A stretch of 64,000 nt of DNA, taken from assembly GCA_015039365.1 (NCBI GenBank), contig WION01000001.1:1-64000 (forward strand), given 5' to 3'. The notes under the pieces are model-generated. The model searched no databases. It worked only from the letters and a program-made list of their open reading frames with translations, and was not told where the DNA came from. The DNA comes from Amanita rubescens (lineage: Eukaryota > Basidiomycota > Agaricomycetes > Agaricales > Amanitaceae). The position numbers and the translations under genes were made by a program. Positions 25,701 to 35,560 of this stretch are shown here, one piece after another; positions within the stretch are counted from its first letter, which is position 1, and each line of letters begins with the position of its first letter.

Positions 25701-26806
25701 CTACCTTCCTACACCACTCTGATTATCTCACATGCGCTAAGAGGCGTATTCCACCCTTCCTACTTCATATATCCCTTAACATCCCGCTTTCTCCTTCAAC
25801 GTCCTGAATTGGACATAACAGATGTTCCGATGCTCTACGGGATGTTGTACAGCAGTTCTGACGAGTGGAAGAAGGAACGTGGATGGATCGTCCGAATGCT
25901 GGCTGACGGCGCTATGAGTTCAGATGATTGGCGAGTTCTCAAGAGGCGACATACATGGGATCTGCTAGCAAGCTTATACCAGACGTCAAATGCCGATCAT
26001 ACCTTACAAAAAGGTATTCTCGAGGTTTGTCCTCTGCCGCTCTCGGTACAATAAAATGCTGAATATGCTTTCATGATCAGGTTCTTTCCAACCTTACTTG
26101 CAACGCGCAGGCTGCCAGGTCCCTGGTCCTGAAATCTTCTTTGTTGACCTGGATCCAGATGCAGCTACAGGTGCCTTCCAACAGGGAGGACGTGGCGTGG
26201 GCGAAGATCCTGGCGAATATAATCTTCATCGATGATGCAGAGAAATTAGAGAATGCTACCAACGGTGAATGGCGCAAGATCGTTTGCCGTTGTCTTTCTA
26301 TTCTGGTCGACCCAAGTCGATGCAGTAAGTTTCATTTACCGTACGAATTGAGCTCTATTGAGGCTAATCATCTTGGACGTACAGTAGACGCTCCTGCGTT
26401 ATTAACAGTCGTCTCGCCCACAATCCTTAAACTTAGCAGCTTACCGGGTACTCCGGTATTTGATGAACTGCAGAAGGTTTTGGACAATACGCTTACTTGT
26501 CTCGCGATAATGGAAGCAAAAATCGATATTCCGTCGATACCTCAAAAAGACGTTCGCAATGGGCTGCCTCCTCACAGAGCCTGCAGATTACACGACATAC
26601 AGGAACAACATGATCCATTCTCTACTTGGGGTAAATCGGTAGAAATGTTATGGCAAGTCGCCATGAACTTCGATATCAGGCCACGTAGTTGGGATGCGCT
26701 TACCACTAGAGTTCTTACATGGAGACGCATCGTGGGCGCAGATGAAAGTAGTGTCGGAGAATGGGCGCGAATATCAGTACTACGAAGCCTAGATAATATA
26801 CAATGA
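19739..26806 (+). CDS. URB1: URB1/NPA1-like 60S ribosome biogenesis protein, with multiple frame breaks
   Basis: About 18 exons with good GT-AG introns run from ATG 19739 to TGA 26804, for example 19739-19880, 19933-20084, 20132-20398, 22123-22845, 23748-24699, 24933-25559, 25608-26024, 26081-26324 and 26385-26806. The N-terminus is basic and nuclear-like. HYTYHAVGHPILKTLL, AGGRERKAVL, DIRTLYITFLLSFI and LEVCWTGLWSDPKIKRT fit the N-terminal domain of Urb1/Npa1, a large helical nucleolar factor of early 60S assembly. LVLKSSLLTWIQ and GEWRKIVCRC lie in the C-terminal part. The reading frame changes by one base near 20771, 20925, 21417, 21717, 21972, 23035, 23307 and 24851, with family-like sequence on both sides. 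A single intact product therefore cannot be read. It is either decaying or mis-sequenced. Confidence 0.72.
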
Positions 26807-26859
26807 AGAGTCATTTTGCTAATTGAAACCCAACGTGCTGGAATTCGCACGTCCAAACT

Positions 26860-26965
26860 TCTCGTGCTTCACCTATTGGAATCTATCGTTCCTTTAGCAA
26901 GCTAAGTCTTTGGTTTTACAACCCACCGACGCAATGTACGCATAGTCAGCGCATCTTGGATGTAA
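26860..26965 (-). pseudogene. Remnant of an alpha/beta hydrolase 3' end
   Basis: Bases 26861-26960 align in the same orientation with 35505-35660, the 3' end of the hydrolase gene. The shared words are GGAATCTATCGTT, TTAGCAA and GCATCTTG. About 20 bases coding the DPASGRR part are missing. It lies just after the URB1 stop and cannot encode a product. Confidence 0.55.
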
Positions 26966-27454
26966 GAACTTGGAAAGTATCAAAAAAAGTTGAACAAGCA
27001 TAGCGAAACGGTTGATGATGATCAAAGACTGCCCAATCGCCAAGAAGAAAGGCAAGCGCCCAGCGCCTGGGCACCGACTGAAGAAGATCGAGGTGGTAGA
27101 CAAAACCCAGAAGATGCTGATGGCACCCTCGCCGATGAAGGAGAGGTAGAGGAGATTCAGGAAGGAGACAAGTAGGTGCCATACCTGTCTCCCACTCCCG
27201 GTGTTTCTGCACAAAGCGTGTTTCTTGTACAGTAAAAGCCGTATTTCAATCCATGGCTAGTTCATCTGCTCAGAAACACAAGGCACAACCATCAGTATTG
27301 ACACGTTCAACACCGTCACCGCTATCTCGTCATCCGGAGTTGACTTTGCTCCCAATCGCTCCGAGTCATAACACTGCCACATTTGATCAGTTTGTCAGGC
27401 GTCTACCTGATCAGATGAATTCGATTTTTCCATAGAAGCACATTGGAAGGCTAC
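26966..27454. other. Stretch between URB1 and the APH-type gene
   Basis: A plus-strand frame from 27020 begins MIKDCPIAKKKGKRPAPGHR and stays basic to a TAG at about 27151, which looks protein-like. A second frame (26990-27175) is acidic. Neither could be joined to a full gene. This may be a small gene or a remnant. Confidence 0.3.
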
Positions 27455-29295
27455 TCAAGACAGAAAGAAGGAGAACGATCCATCTTCGTAAGGAAACGGA
27501 CCACCGTTCGCTTCATCATCCCAATTGGCCTTTCGCTCTTTCAACGTAGTCATTGCCCTTGAGAACTCATCTTCGGGCACCCAACCATCACCTCCACAGC
27601 CAAGATCGTTATCCAAAGAAGCAATAGATTCCTGGTATTTGGTATACCGCTGCAATTCCTGCTCGTGCTTCTGAACCTCATCGTCCGTAAAATGTATCGG
27701 ACACTGAGTGCCCTCATGAGCATAGGTGTCCCAAACATCTCGGAGGTGCAAGAGCGCTTGTCGGAGTGGTACCAGGCTGTCACTCCAGGATCTGAGAACA
27801 TGGTACGGCAAAAGCGCCAGCTCCGTGGAGAAAGGCATCGCACACGCGATCATCCTCCTCTCGTTCTCCGTCACGATCTTCTGTTCATACACTTTGTGTC
27901 TCATCGCGAGCTTCAAATGTAAAAGATACGGCACTTGCTGGTCTGGGTTCAACGTCGACACGTGGCTGGGCAGCTTAGGCGCGACACGACCCACCGGGAT
28001 GTCGATCAGGCCACCGTCGTAGGTAAAAATAGAGGGAAATGTGGCCTGCATGCAATAAGGAGCTATGATGCTATGCTGCCAATCAATAAGTCCTTGGACC
28101 ACCGCCGGACCCGTCTCAGCAACAAATAAATTTGAATGACTAATGTCGGCATGCCAGAGAGTTGGGCTGCTCAGTATGAGTGGCGGTATTATGTGCGGAA
28201 TCGCGAGGGCAAGCACATCCAAAAGTTCAAGGTGGGCAACAGGGTTGTAAAACGGAAAACGACGAAACCTTGAGGTCGTGTTCTGCGAAGCATGGTGACG
28301 AATCCAAGTACGTTCTGAATCCACAGCAGCAAGAAGGAAGGAGCCCATGTCAGGCCCTGCCGATGAGTTGAACAGTCAGCTAATGTCCATGTCCACGGCA
28401 TACAAGGGGAACTCACATGGACCATGATCATATGTCACTTGGGCTCGTTCCGATCGCCACCATTGACGATCTGCGATTGGGCCAATACGATATTTGTCCT
28501 TCGCTGCATCGAGCCTTCTATGCAGCTCGGTATCGTCCTCTGGGAGGGAACCTGGACGAAACAGCGGGCGGTCCTGTAAATCGGCTCGTACATCATCCCT
28601 GAAGTAGAGGCTGCCTATCTGCGAGAAGGGCGCACCCTCGAAGCTATGCTCTATATCGAAGACACCGTCCAAAAGTGGAAAGACTTCAGGTGCTTTCGCA
28701 ATATGCGTCCAGCGATGATGGGATTCTACGCCAGAGATCTTCTCCATGATGATATATTCGGTACCGACAGTATTTGCAGTAGCATCAGCGCTCCATGCGA
28801 ATACTCGCGGTGCACGTATGCCAAGAACTTCTCGCACGAACTCCAGCGTAGCAACTTCACTCGCCGTGGTGAAGAAAGGGGCTCCAGCAAGGCCAGTTGG
28901 AAGGCGTGCGATTGCCTCCACCCCGTTATCAAAGTTAAGGGCAAAAACCTTGTTGTAAGATCCTATAGAACATGTCAGATGACATAAATACACAGAACGC
29001 GAAGTACATACCTTCACCTAGTTTCTTGAACATGACGCAACGTCGAGCTCCGACTGCCGCACAGGCTACATGTTGTATCTCATCAACGTTGAATTCGACA
29101 TATCGTGGTGCGGTTTCTAACACCTGATCGTATTCAGAACAATTGAGGAACAAGGCTGAATCACCCACGTTCTTTCTCGTTATATAACCACCGCCCACTA
29201 GTGTACTTGAAGAGCTCTCTTTGTTCAGACCTTGTGAATGGGACAGTACGGGAGAGACCCGATAGCTTCTGAGCGGTCTTAAAAATTCGTTGCAT
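27455..29295 (-). CDS. APH/AIM9-type protein-kinase-fold phosphotransferase
   Basis: Four exons, 29295-29169, 29116-29012, 28962-28417 and 28356-27455, join in frame to about 559 residues. The start MQRIFKTAQKLSG is the first ATG before the family motif YTSGRWLYNEK. Then come YVEFNVDEI, SYNKVFALNFDNG (nucleotide-binding strand), ASEVATLEFVREVLGI, EYIIMEKISG, the catalytic loop LWHADISHSNLFV (HxDxxxxN) and the metal-binding GLIDWQHS. This is the fungal aminoglycoside-phosphotransferase-like family that includes yeast Aim9, often mitochondrial; the N-terminal 20 residues are basic and could be a presequence. The C-terminus is acidic and charged. The gene is intact, with no frame breaks. The physiological substrate is unknown. 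Confidence 0.85.
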
Positions 29296-29543
29296 GGGGT
29301 TTGAGTACTAAGTAGTTTACATCAGGTTTTCGGCATTCCGCCGGCCGCTCATCTGCTTTGATCGCCGCGAGATGAGAATTCCGGGAGAATTCCCAAATGG
29401 GGTAAATAGGGCAAGGAACTCCCCGGCGGACCCTCATGGCAGTCGCCCCTTACTTTCCGCTCTAGTGGATCTCTCTCACCCTTTCACCCGGCGTCGTGCT
29501 CTTCGAGCCCCGATTGCAAGCCCAATATCTTCGATCCCCCAGC
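29296..29543. promoter_or_regulatory. Divergent promoter between the APH-type gene and the micro-exon gene
   Basis: These 248 bases lie between two ATGs pointing away from each other. It is GC-balanced and not part of the AT-rich island, which begins at about 29740. No TATA box is obvious. Confidence 0.4.
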
Positions 29544-32500
29544 ATGCCCTCCCTAGGCAACCTCCTAGCACAAGCATTAAAGAAGACAGGCATTTCTGGT
29601 GAACCTCGTACGTCCAAGATGCATCACAACTTGATCAATACTGATAGATATTATCTGACAGGCATTGCTGGTGTAACTAGTACGTCACAAGATGGATCAC
29701 AACTGGATCAATGCTCATATATAGTTTATAACCTGTGCAGATGTAGATGATGCCAAACGGGTTACACTGCGCAGGGAGCAATACAAATGCCCTTATTTCC
29801 GTATTCTTGTCATGGGAAGAGCTAATGCAGGCAAGACAACAATTCTGGAGAAGGTTTGTGGGGTAGCAAGAGGAACACAGCCAATCATCATATATGATAT
29901 GAGTAGTAAGTCATTCATTGATGCACAATCCATTTTTTCATCCCAACTGTCTCTTAGATGAAGAGATCAATCCTAATGAAACCCATATGATACCATCAAT
30001 TGAGGTGAGTTGAATAATTAAACATGGATTGCTTGCTGATTTGCATTAAATTGTAAGAGAGGCATACATGACATTGAGCATCAGATGACATACAAGGGAT
30101 GCAATTTCATCTTCCATGATTCTCAAGGTTTTGAAGTCTGGTGCAAGGGATGAGTTAGAGATTGTTCAGAACTTCATTGCAAAGCGATCTGCCTGCAGCT
30201 CAGTTAAAGGATCAGTTGCATGCAATTTGGTATCCAGTTTGCATTATACTTTATGTATATGAATAATTGATTTGAATTTTCATAGGTACTGTATACCTAT
30301 GGACAGTGCTCGCCCTGTCCTGCCTACAGAACTAGAGTTTTTTGATAAAGGAACAGGGAAAGGCAAGTCCTGAATCCAACCAATATTATTGATGAAATAC
30401 AGTACATTGATGAGTGAATATCATCTCTGCAGTTCCTTTGGTGGTTGTATTCACCAAATTTGATGGTCAAATAATTCAAGAAGGTGGAAAATTAGATGAT
30501 ATAGAGGAGGATGGAGTTAAGTGGGATATGGCCAAGAAGAATGCTGAAATCACATTTCAAAGAGTTTATCTTCCTAAAATCTTTGATACTAAACATCCTC
30601 CAAGAGCATATGTACGATTGGAAGGTAGGATGGTACAATTTACCACTTTAAACTTGGAATAATATTCTAATAGATATGGACCTGCCAGAGAAGAACTGTC
30701 CTGAACTGACTGAGAAGACTGCTGATGCAATTGATGATTCTAGTCTACAAGAACTGTTTGTCTTGACTCAAAGGAACAATATTGGTCTTTGTGTTAAAGC
30801 TGGACTTCGGTGAGTATCACAATAGACTGCTCACTTCAGATATGAATTTTGCAGACATATCTTGTATCCAAAGGGAACTTCTGAAATCCCACTGGAAATC
30901 TCATTTATTGCAATCCTCAGCAAGTTTCCACATTATTGGGTAAATGCTTGAGCAAACTTACATGACAGAAAGCTGAGTTGAAAACAGGTTGGCAGGGAAG
31001 TGAGTGTATTTGCTTATTAACAGTAATGGCATTTTTGAAAAATATTCAAGGAAAATGTCAGTGCAATAATTTACATTCCTTTGCTAATATTTAATCTGAA
31101 CAAAATGATGATCAGGATGTCTGTTGCACTTTATTTTTCACAAAGTCCTGCATTCACAATACAATGTTACCAAGAAACACAATGAAGTTGATGTGAGTGG
31201 TGACACAGCCATGTTTTTGCAAGTAGATTTCTAATACCTCAAACAATAGTGGGCAAGTGATTCTGAAATAATCATAGTGTAGATTCAATATCCAACTGAT
31301 GCCATACTAGTTTGTGAGTGATGCTGAACATTTTGAGCCTGAGAGTCTAACAATAAAATGATAGGAAGTGAGTGATACAGTGTGCCTTCTCTGAAAGGTA
31401 GTCCTCTCATGTCTTATGATAAACAGAGTGTAAGTTACATTTTTTGGAGAAACAGTTGAATTATATCAAGTTATCACATGACCAATAGGCAGTAAGCAAT
31501 AACACTGAGGAAATTGAGTTATGTGACATTTAGCTTATGCCTCACAGGATGTGAGTGGCACAATCATATTCTTGATGACAAGCAATTTTATCTCATCCCA
31601 TGACTAACAGAATGTGTGTGACATTTATTGCTTGATGCTAGTCCAGATCTCACACCAATAAACAGGCTGTAAGTAACAGTCTCTGACTCTGTGCTGAGTA
31701 ATCTTGAACCTCACACCATGGCTAACAGGCAGTCAGTAGCTCTGCACTCAATTCTTACAGTACCATCATCTTGTTTTGTTCACAGGCAGTAAGTGATGTT
31801 GCAAGTTATCCACATGAATTTCTCAGAATTGTATAACTGGCAGAAAGTGAGGTGCAATGTATATGTATACCTCTCTACTTAATTTCATCATGGCCAACAG
31901 GAAGTAAGTTATGTTGAACTTCTTGTTTAATAACTTCCCCAACATATGCAATCCAACAGAGAGTAAGCAGTTGCATCATTTCATGTCGAGCTACATCAGA
32001 TCTGTTACTGCCAGCAAGTATGTGGCATTGCTTTGATTCTAGAAAAACTCATTGCATGTCATCTTATGCCTAACAGTATGTGAGTAATGTGCAGCCTGTC
32101 ATAGCTATTACATCTCATACAACCGACAGTATGTAAGTGACACTGCAATTTCTCATGAGTAGCATCACCACATCTCATTCATACCAACCAACTTGAACAG
32201 GATGTCAGTGCTTTCTCCAGCTGTTCCATACATTTCTCATGCCATGACCAACAGGATGTGAGCAAGATACTTCTTAAGTTCTATGTAGTTTCATCACACC
32301 TTGTCTTGTGATTAACAGGGGGCAAGTGGCACCACTTTTTTTCAGGTGGATTCATCAGATCACCTCCAACAGGTTGTGAGTGAGACTGCATTTGCTCAAG
32401 AAGTCTGATAACTTTCATGACATGTCCAGCATGTGAGTGTTGCTTCATCTTTTACCATGTGGTTTCAGAGTCATATGTATGTATCTCATAAATAATAGAG

Positions 32501-34498
32501 CTGTGAGTCACTCTATATTTCCTTTGCTGGGCAGCTAGTCACATTCCATGTAGGCAGTGAGTAATCCTCTTTTCTTTCCTTCTTTTCCATGCAGTCTCAC
32601 TGCATCATACCACTCACCAGGGAGTGAGTGACCTGGCATAACTTTTCCTCAAAAAGTTTTCTCATCACATCTGATGAACAGTATGTGAGTGCCACCTTCA
32701 TTTTCTCTTTCAGACAGCCTCTTTATATCTTTGCTATGATCATAGGGGGTATGTAACACTAGAGCCTATTCTTTTCTGGGCAATCTCATCATGTTCCTTA
32801 TGATAAACAGTATGTGAGTGACACTGCACTTTTTCTTCACAATGTGTTCTTATCATATCACATACCATCACCAACAGTATGTAAGTAACATTGCATTTTT
32901 TCTTTGCTGGGTGGTTTCATCATATCACATGCAGGGAGTGAGTGGTTTTTTTTCTTTTTCTTCATATCACATCTCATCATATGGGCTGACAGGGGGTAAG
33001 TCATGCCACCTTTCCCCCTCTGCCAGGTGCTCTCATCATGTGTTGAACAGGAGGTAGGTGGCATTGCACTTATTTTGCTAGGTAGTCCATTGATCACATG
33101 AGCAATAGAAAGTAAGGGGCACTTCTTTCTAAAAAATGTTATCACTCATCTCATAACCTGCAGATTGTGAGTCTTGCTGACTTTTCCACCAAGGCAGTTT
33201 CATTGATCCCATGACAAATAGAGTGTGAGAGACTGTCTGTTTCCCTTTCACAGGCAGGCTGAACACATACATATTGTCCTATAACTGACAGGAAGTAAGT
33301 GTCACATAATTATTTTTGTTAAAGGTCCCATGACACCTGATCCCATGATGAACAGAAGGTGAGTGACACTGACACTTTCAACCACACAGCCCTATCATGC
33401 CTTATCTCACAACAGGAGGTGAGTATCATTTTGATTTGCCATCACCAGGCATCATCTTATGTATCTCATGGCCAACAGAGAGTTAGTTATTCTTCCTCTC
33501 AGAATATATTAGCACATCTCAGTGATCTCATATCATGTTCAACAGGATGTAAGTGATGCATCATATTCCCCCAAATAATCACATGTCATATTCATGCCCA
33601 AATAGAAGGTGAGTGGATTTTCACATTTATTTCAAGCAGTCATACCACATTATGGACCATAGAGAGTGAGTGCTACTATTACACCAGGCAGCCTCATCTC
33701 AACCACTCCCACGGCTAATAGAAAGTGAGTACAAGTACAAAACTTTTTTTGGGAAGTAGTCATCCTGATCCTTGTATGAACCACAGGATGTGAGTGATAC
33801 TCTTGTCATCTGTGAGGTAGCCTGCAACAACTTGTGGTCAACAGTTTGTAAGTTACACTGTATGGTCTAAACCCATTTTGTCTCATGCTTTCTTCTCTTA
33901 TCATTTAGGTTGTGAGTGACACCAAAGCATTTGCCACCCTGCTATAAACATGTTATTTGCTTGACCAATAGGAAGTTAGTGACATTGAACTTTCCTTTGC
34001 AAAATTTATTCACTTATGAATACAGAGAGTGGGTGGAATTAACATTTGTCCCAACATCTAACATCCATTTATGAATTTGGCAGGAAGTGAGTGAACATCC
34101 ATTTTTTTCCTATGCTCAATTTACAATCTGATCCATCTTTACATACAGATTGTAAGATGAGCTTCTTGGATTTCCTTCTTGCTGAAAACTGTGTTTTCTA
34201 GGTAAGTGATGGCCATGCATACATTATCAATGGACATGCTAATTGCATTCAGCTTGTATGTCTTCTACTTTGAACTTGATAGTTTCCCTGTTCCCATTTT
34301 TTCAATCAGCCATGAACTTCTCTCATTGTTTGAAGCAACAAAATTCACTGTGTTTTCAGCAACTGTAAGGACTTTGATCTTACCTGTTTGACATTAGAAT
34401 TGGCCATTGATGCCCCTTTCCTCCTTAACCAGGCTATGGAATGTCAGCTTGTAGTTGGTAATGATGCACCCCACGCTGTTACCTTCTTTGAAAGCTAA
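29544..34498 (+). CDS. P-loop GTPase-like protein encoded by about 63 exons, most of them 3 nt
   Basis: Ordinary exons: 29544-29598, 29662-29670, 29741-29905, 29958-30004, 30058-30229, 30286-30362, 30433-30624, 30674-30809, 30855-30939, 30996-30999 (4 nt) and 31116-31192. Then come the micro-exons of 31250-34255, then 34310-34364 and 34433-34498 (TAA). Visible motifs are the P-loop GRANAGKTT, IFHDSQGFE (G3-like), QLHAIWYCIPMD, VVVFTKFD (G4-like), HPPRAYVRLE and FPHYW. These match a GTPase-like family expanded in Agaricomycetes. After the array the frame reads HELLSLFEATKFTVFSAT and ends AVTFFES. Total is about 428 residues if two apparent extra bases (near 30146 and 30210) are errors or decay. 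The function of the family is not known to me. Confidence 0.7.
29591..29740 (+). repeat. Tandemly duplicated intron with 9-nt exon
   Basis: The exon end GCATTTCTG plus its intron (to 29661) and the 9-nt exon GCATTGCTG (29662-29670) plus its intron (to 29740) are similar to each other. Shared intron words include GTACGTC, AAGATG, ATCACAACT and GATCAAT. The unit intron + mini-exon was duplicated once here. Confidence 0.65.
31193..34309 (+). other. Array of 50 micro-exons (49 of 3 nt, one of 2 nt) separated by 50-68 nt introns
   Basis: Exon starts (3 nt each): 31250, 31311, 31365, 31427, 31489, 31548, 31611, 31666, 31729, 31786, 31844, 31901, 31960, 32015, 32077, 32130, 32201, 32255, 32319, 32373, 32430, then CT at 32501-32502, then 32554, 32621, 32682, 32746, 32811, 32878, 32935, 32993, 33051, 33109, 33164, 33222, 33292, 33356, 33416, 33479, 33546, 33606, 33663, 33722, 33787, 33845, 33909, 33972, 34026, 34084, 34149 and 34253. 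Each follows CAG or TAG and precedes GTRAGT or a close variant; two donors are GCAAGT. Concatenated they give 149 nt. With the preceding GAT and following C they read openly: WFESADNAAAKERQ first, then LQDMGIMEGRKLVK and REIREKILLKEKFF. No splice evidence exists beyond the sequence itself. Confidence 0.75.
34194..34210 (+). other. Zero-length exon (recursive-type splice site)
   Basis: TTTTCTAG is directly followed by GTAAGTGAT at 34202, an acceptor abutting a perfect donor. It splits the 34152-34252 interval into 50 and 51 nt, the size of the other array introns. It would be a position where the array unit carries no codon. Confidence 0.55.
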
Positions 34499-35560
34499 AA
34501 TTTTAAAGCAATCATTATAATTGCAAAACTTATCATTTTGGACTAAAGAAGAATCCATCTACTAAATCAATCACTGCTGGGGTATCACATCAGGAAATGC
34601 AGCCATTTGAGCAATCAATCATACAGGGTTTTGACCAGTTCAAAAGAGAATGGTTATGCAAACAAAGTGAAAGTTTGCATTATCCCAGAATCTTTGCCTT
34701 CTCGGGATGAAGGAAATACATTACTTGCACATTCTTGTATAACCAGATTGAACATATCTGAAGGTATGCTTTATCAACAATTTACTCTGTATTTTGGTCC
34801 ATGTCCATGTAGCTAAAATTTACTCTAGCACCAGGGAAACTTACACCCAATTCTCCCACCAGTTCCTGTCACATTATAGATATCAACTTATGCCACTTCA
34901 TTTCCTTTACTATGCCTTCCTTTCAATGTGTATCAGCACCTCCTTGAACCTCCTTCTGCTTAACTGTAGTCTGTGTCTCCAGTGTTCAATTTGACAGATC
35001 ATTTTCTGTTTTCCCTTATGAAATTTAGCTAGAGTGTGTACAAATTGCCAATATTGTTGAAGCTGAAATGTAAGATGTTCCTGATCTTATTATACTGTTA
35101 ATGAAACAGGTAACTATGCATCCACCCTGCAATCTACTACATGGTACAAATCCTTCACTTTTCTAGATCCAGTAGTCCTAGTCATAATTATAAACCTAGT
35201 GTTGGCAACCACTTTCCAAGCCCCAGCTGCAACTTCCTCAACTGCTCCGCAAGATGTTCATGATAAAAATCTGGCACTGCCCCCTCATGGAGCCAGCAGG
35301 TTGCACAACAAGTGAGAACAGAAATCATTATCAACACAAAGTAGTAGCTGAGTAAACTATAGCACGACATCATCAGTTCGTACCAAACATATCAGCACTG
35401 CAAAGTGTACATTCTGTACAGTGAAGGAATAATCATAACACATTTTTATATTACAGCCTTGATTTCTGCTGAATGAGACCCAGTGTATCAAAAATGGCAA
35501 GTCCTAATTCATCGGGCTTCACTTGTGGAATCTATCGTTTCATTAGCAAAGCTTGGTATT
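34499..35560. other. AT-rich 3' part of the island with possible exons
   Basis: After the TAA at 34496 the AT-rich composition continues to about 35450. A plus-strand frame near 34597-34720 reads EMQPFEQSIIQGFDQFKREW and ends at a TGA. Another candidate exon near 35030-35071 (after AATTTAG, before GTAAGA) reads LECVQIANIVEAE. They may be 3' exons of an alternative form or of a second gene. I could not assemble them. Confidence 0.3.

Noticed and set aside
31193..34309. Regularly spaced short motifs resembling a CRISPR array or minisatellite
   Set aside because: The repeated part is only the splice-site pair and its flanks, spacing varies from 53 to 71 nt, the organism is a fungus, and the variable triplets keep an open frame. 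A spliced array explains it better.
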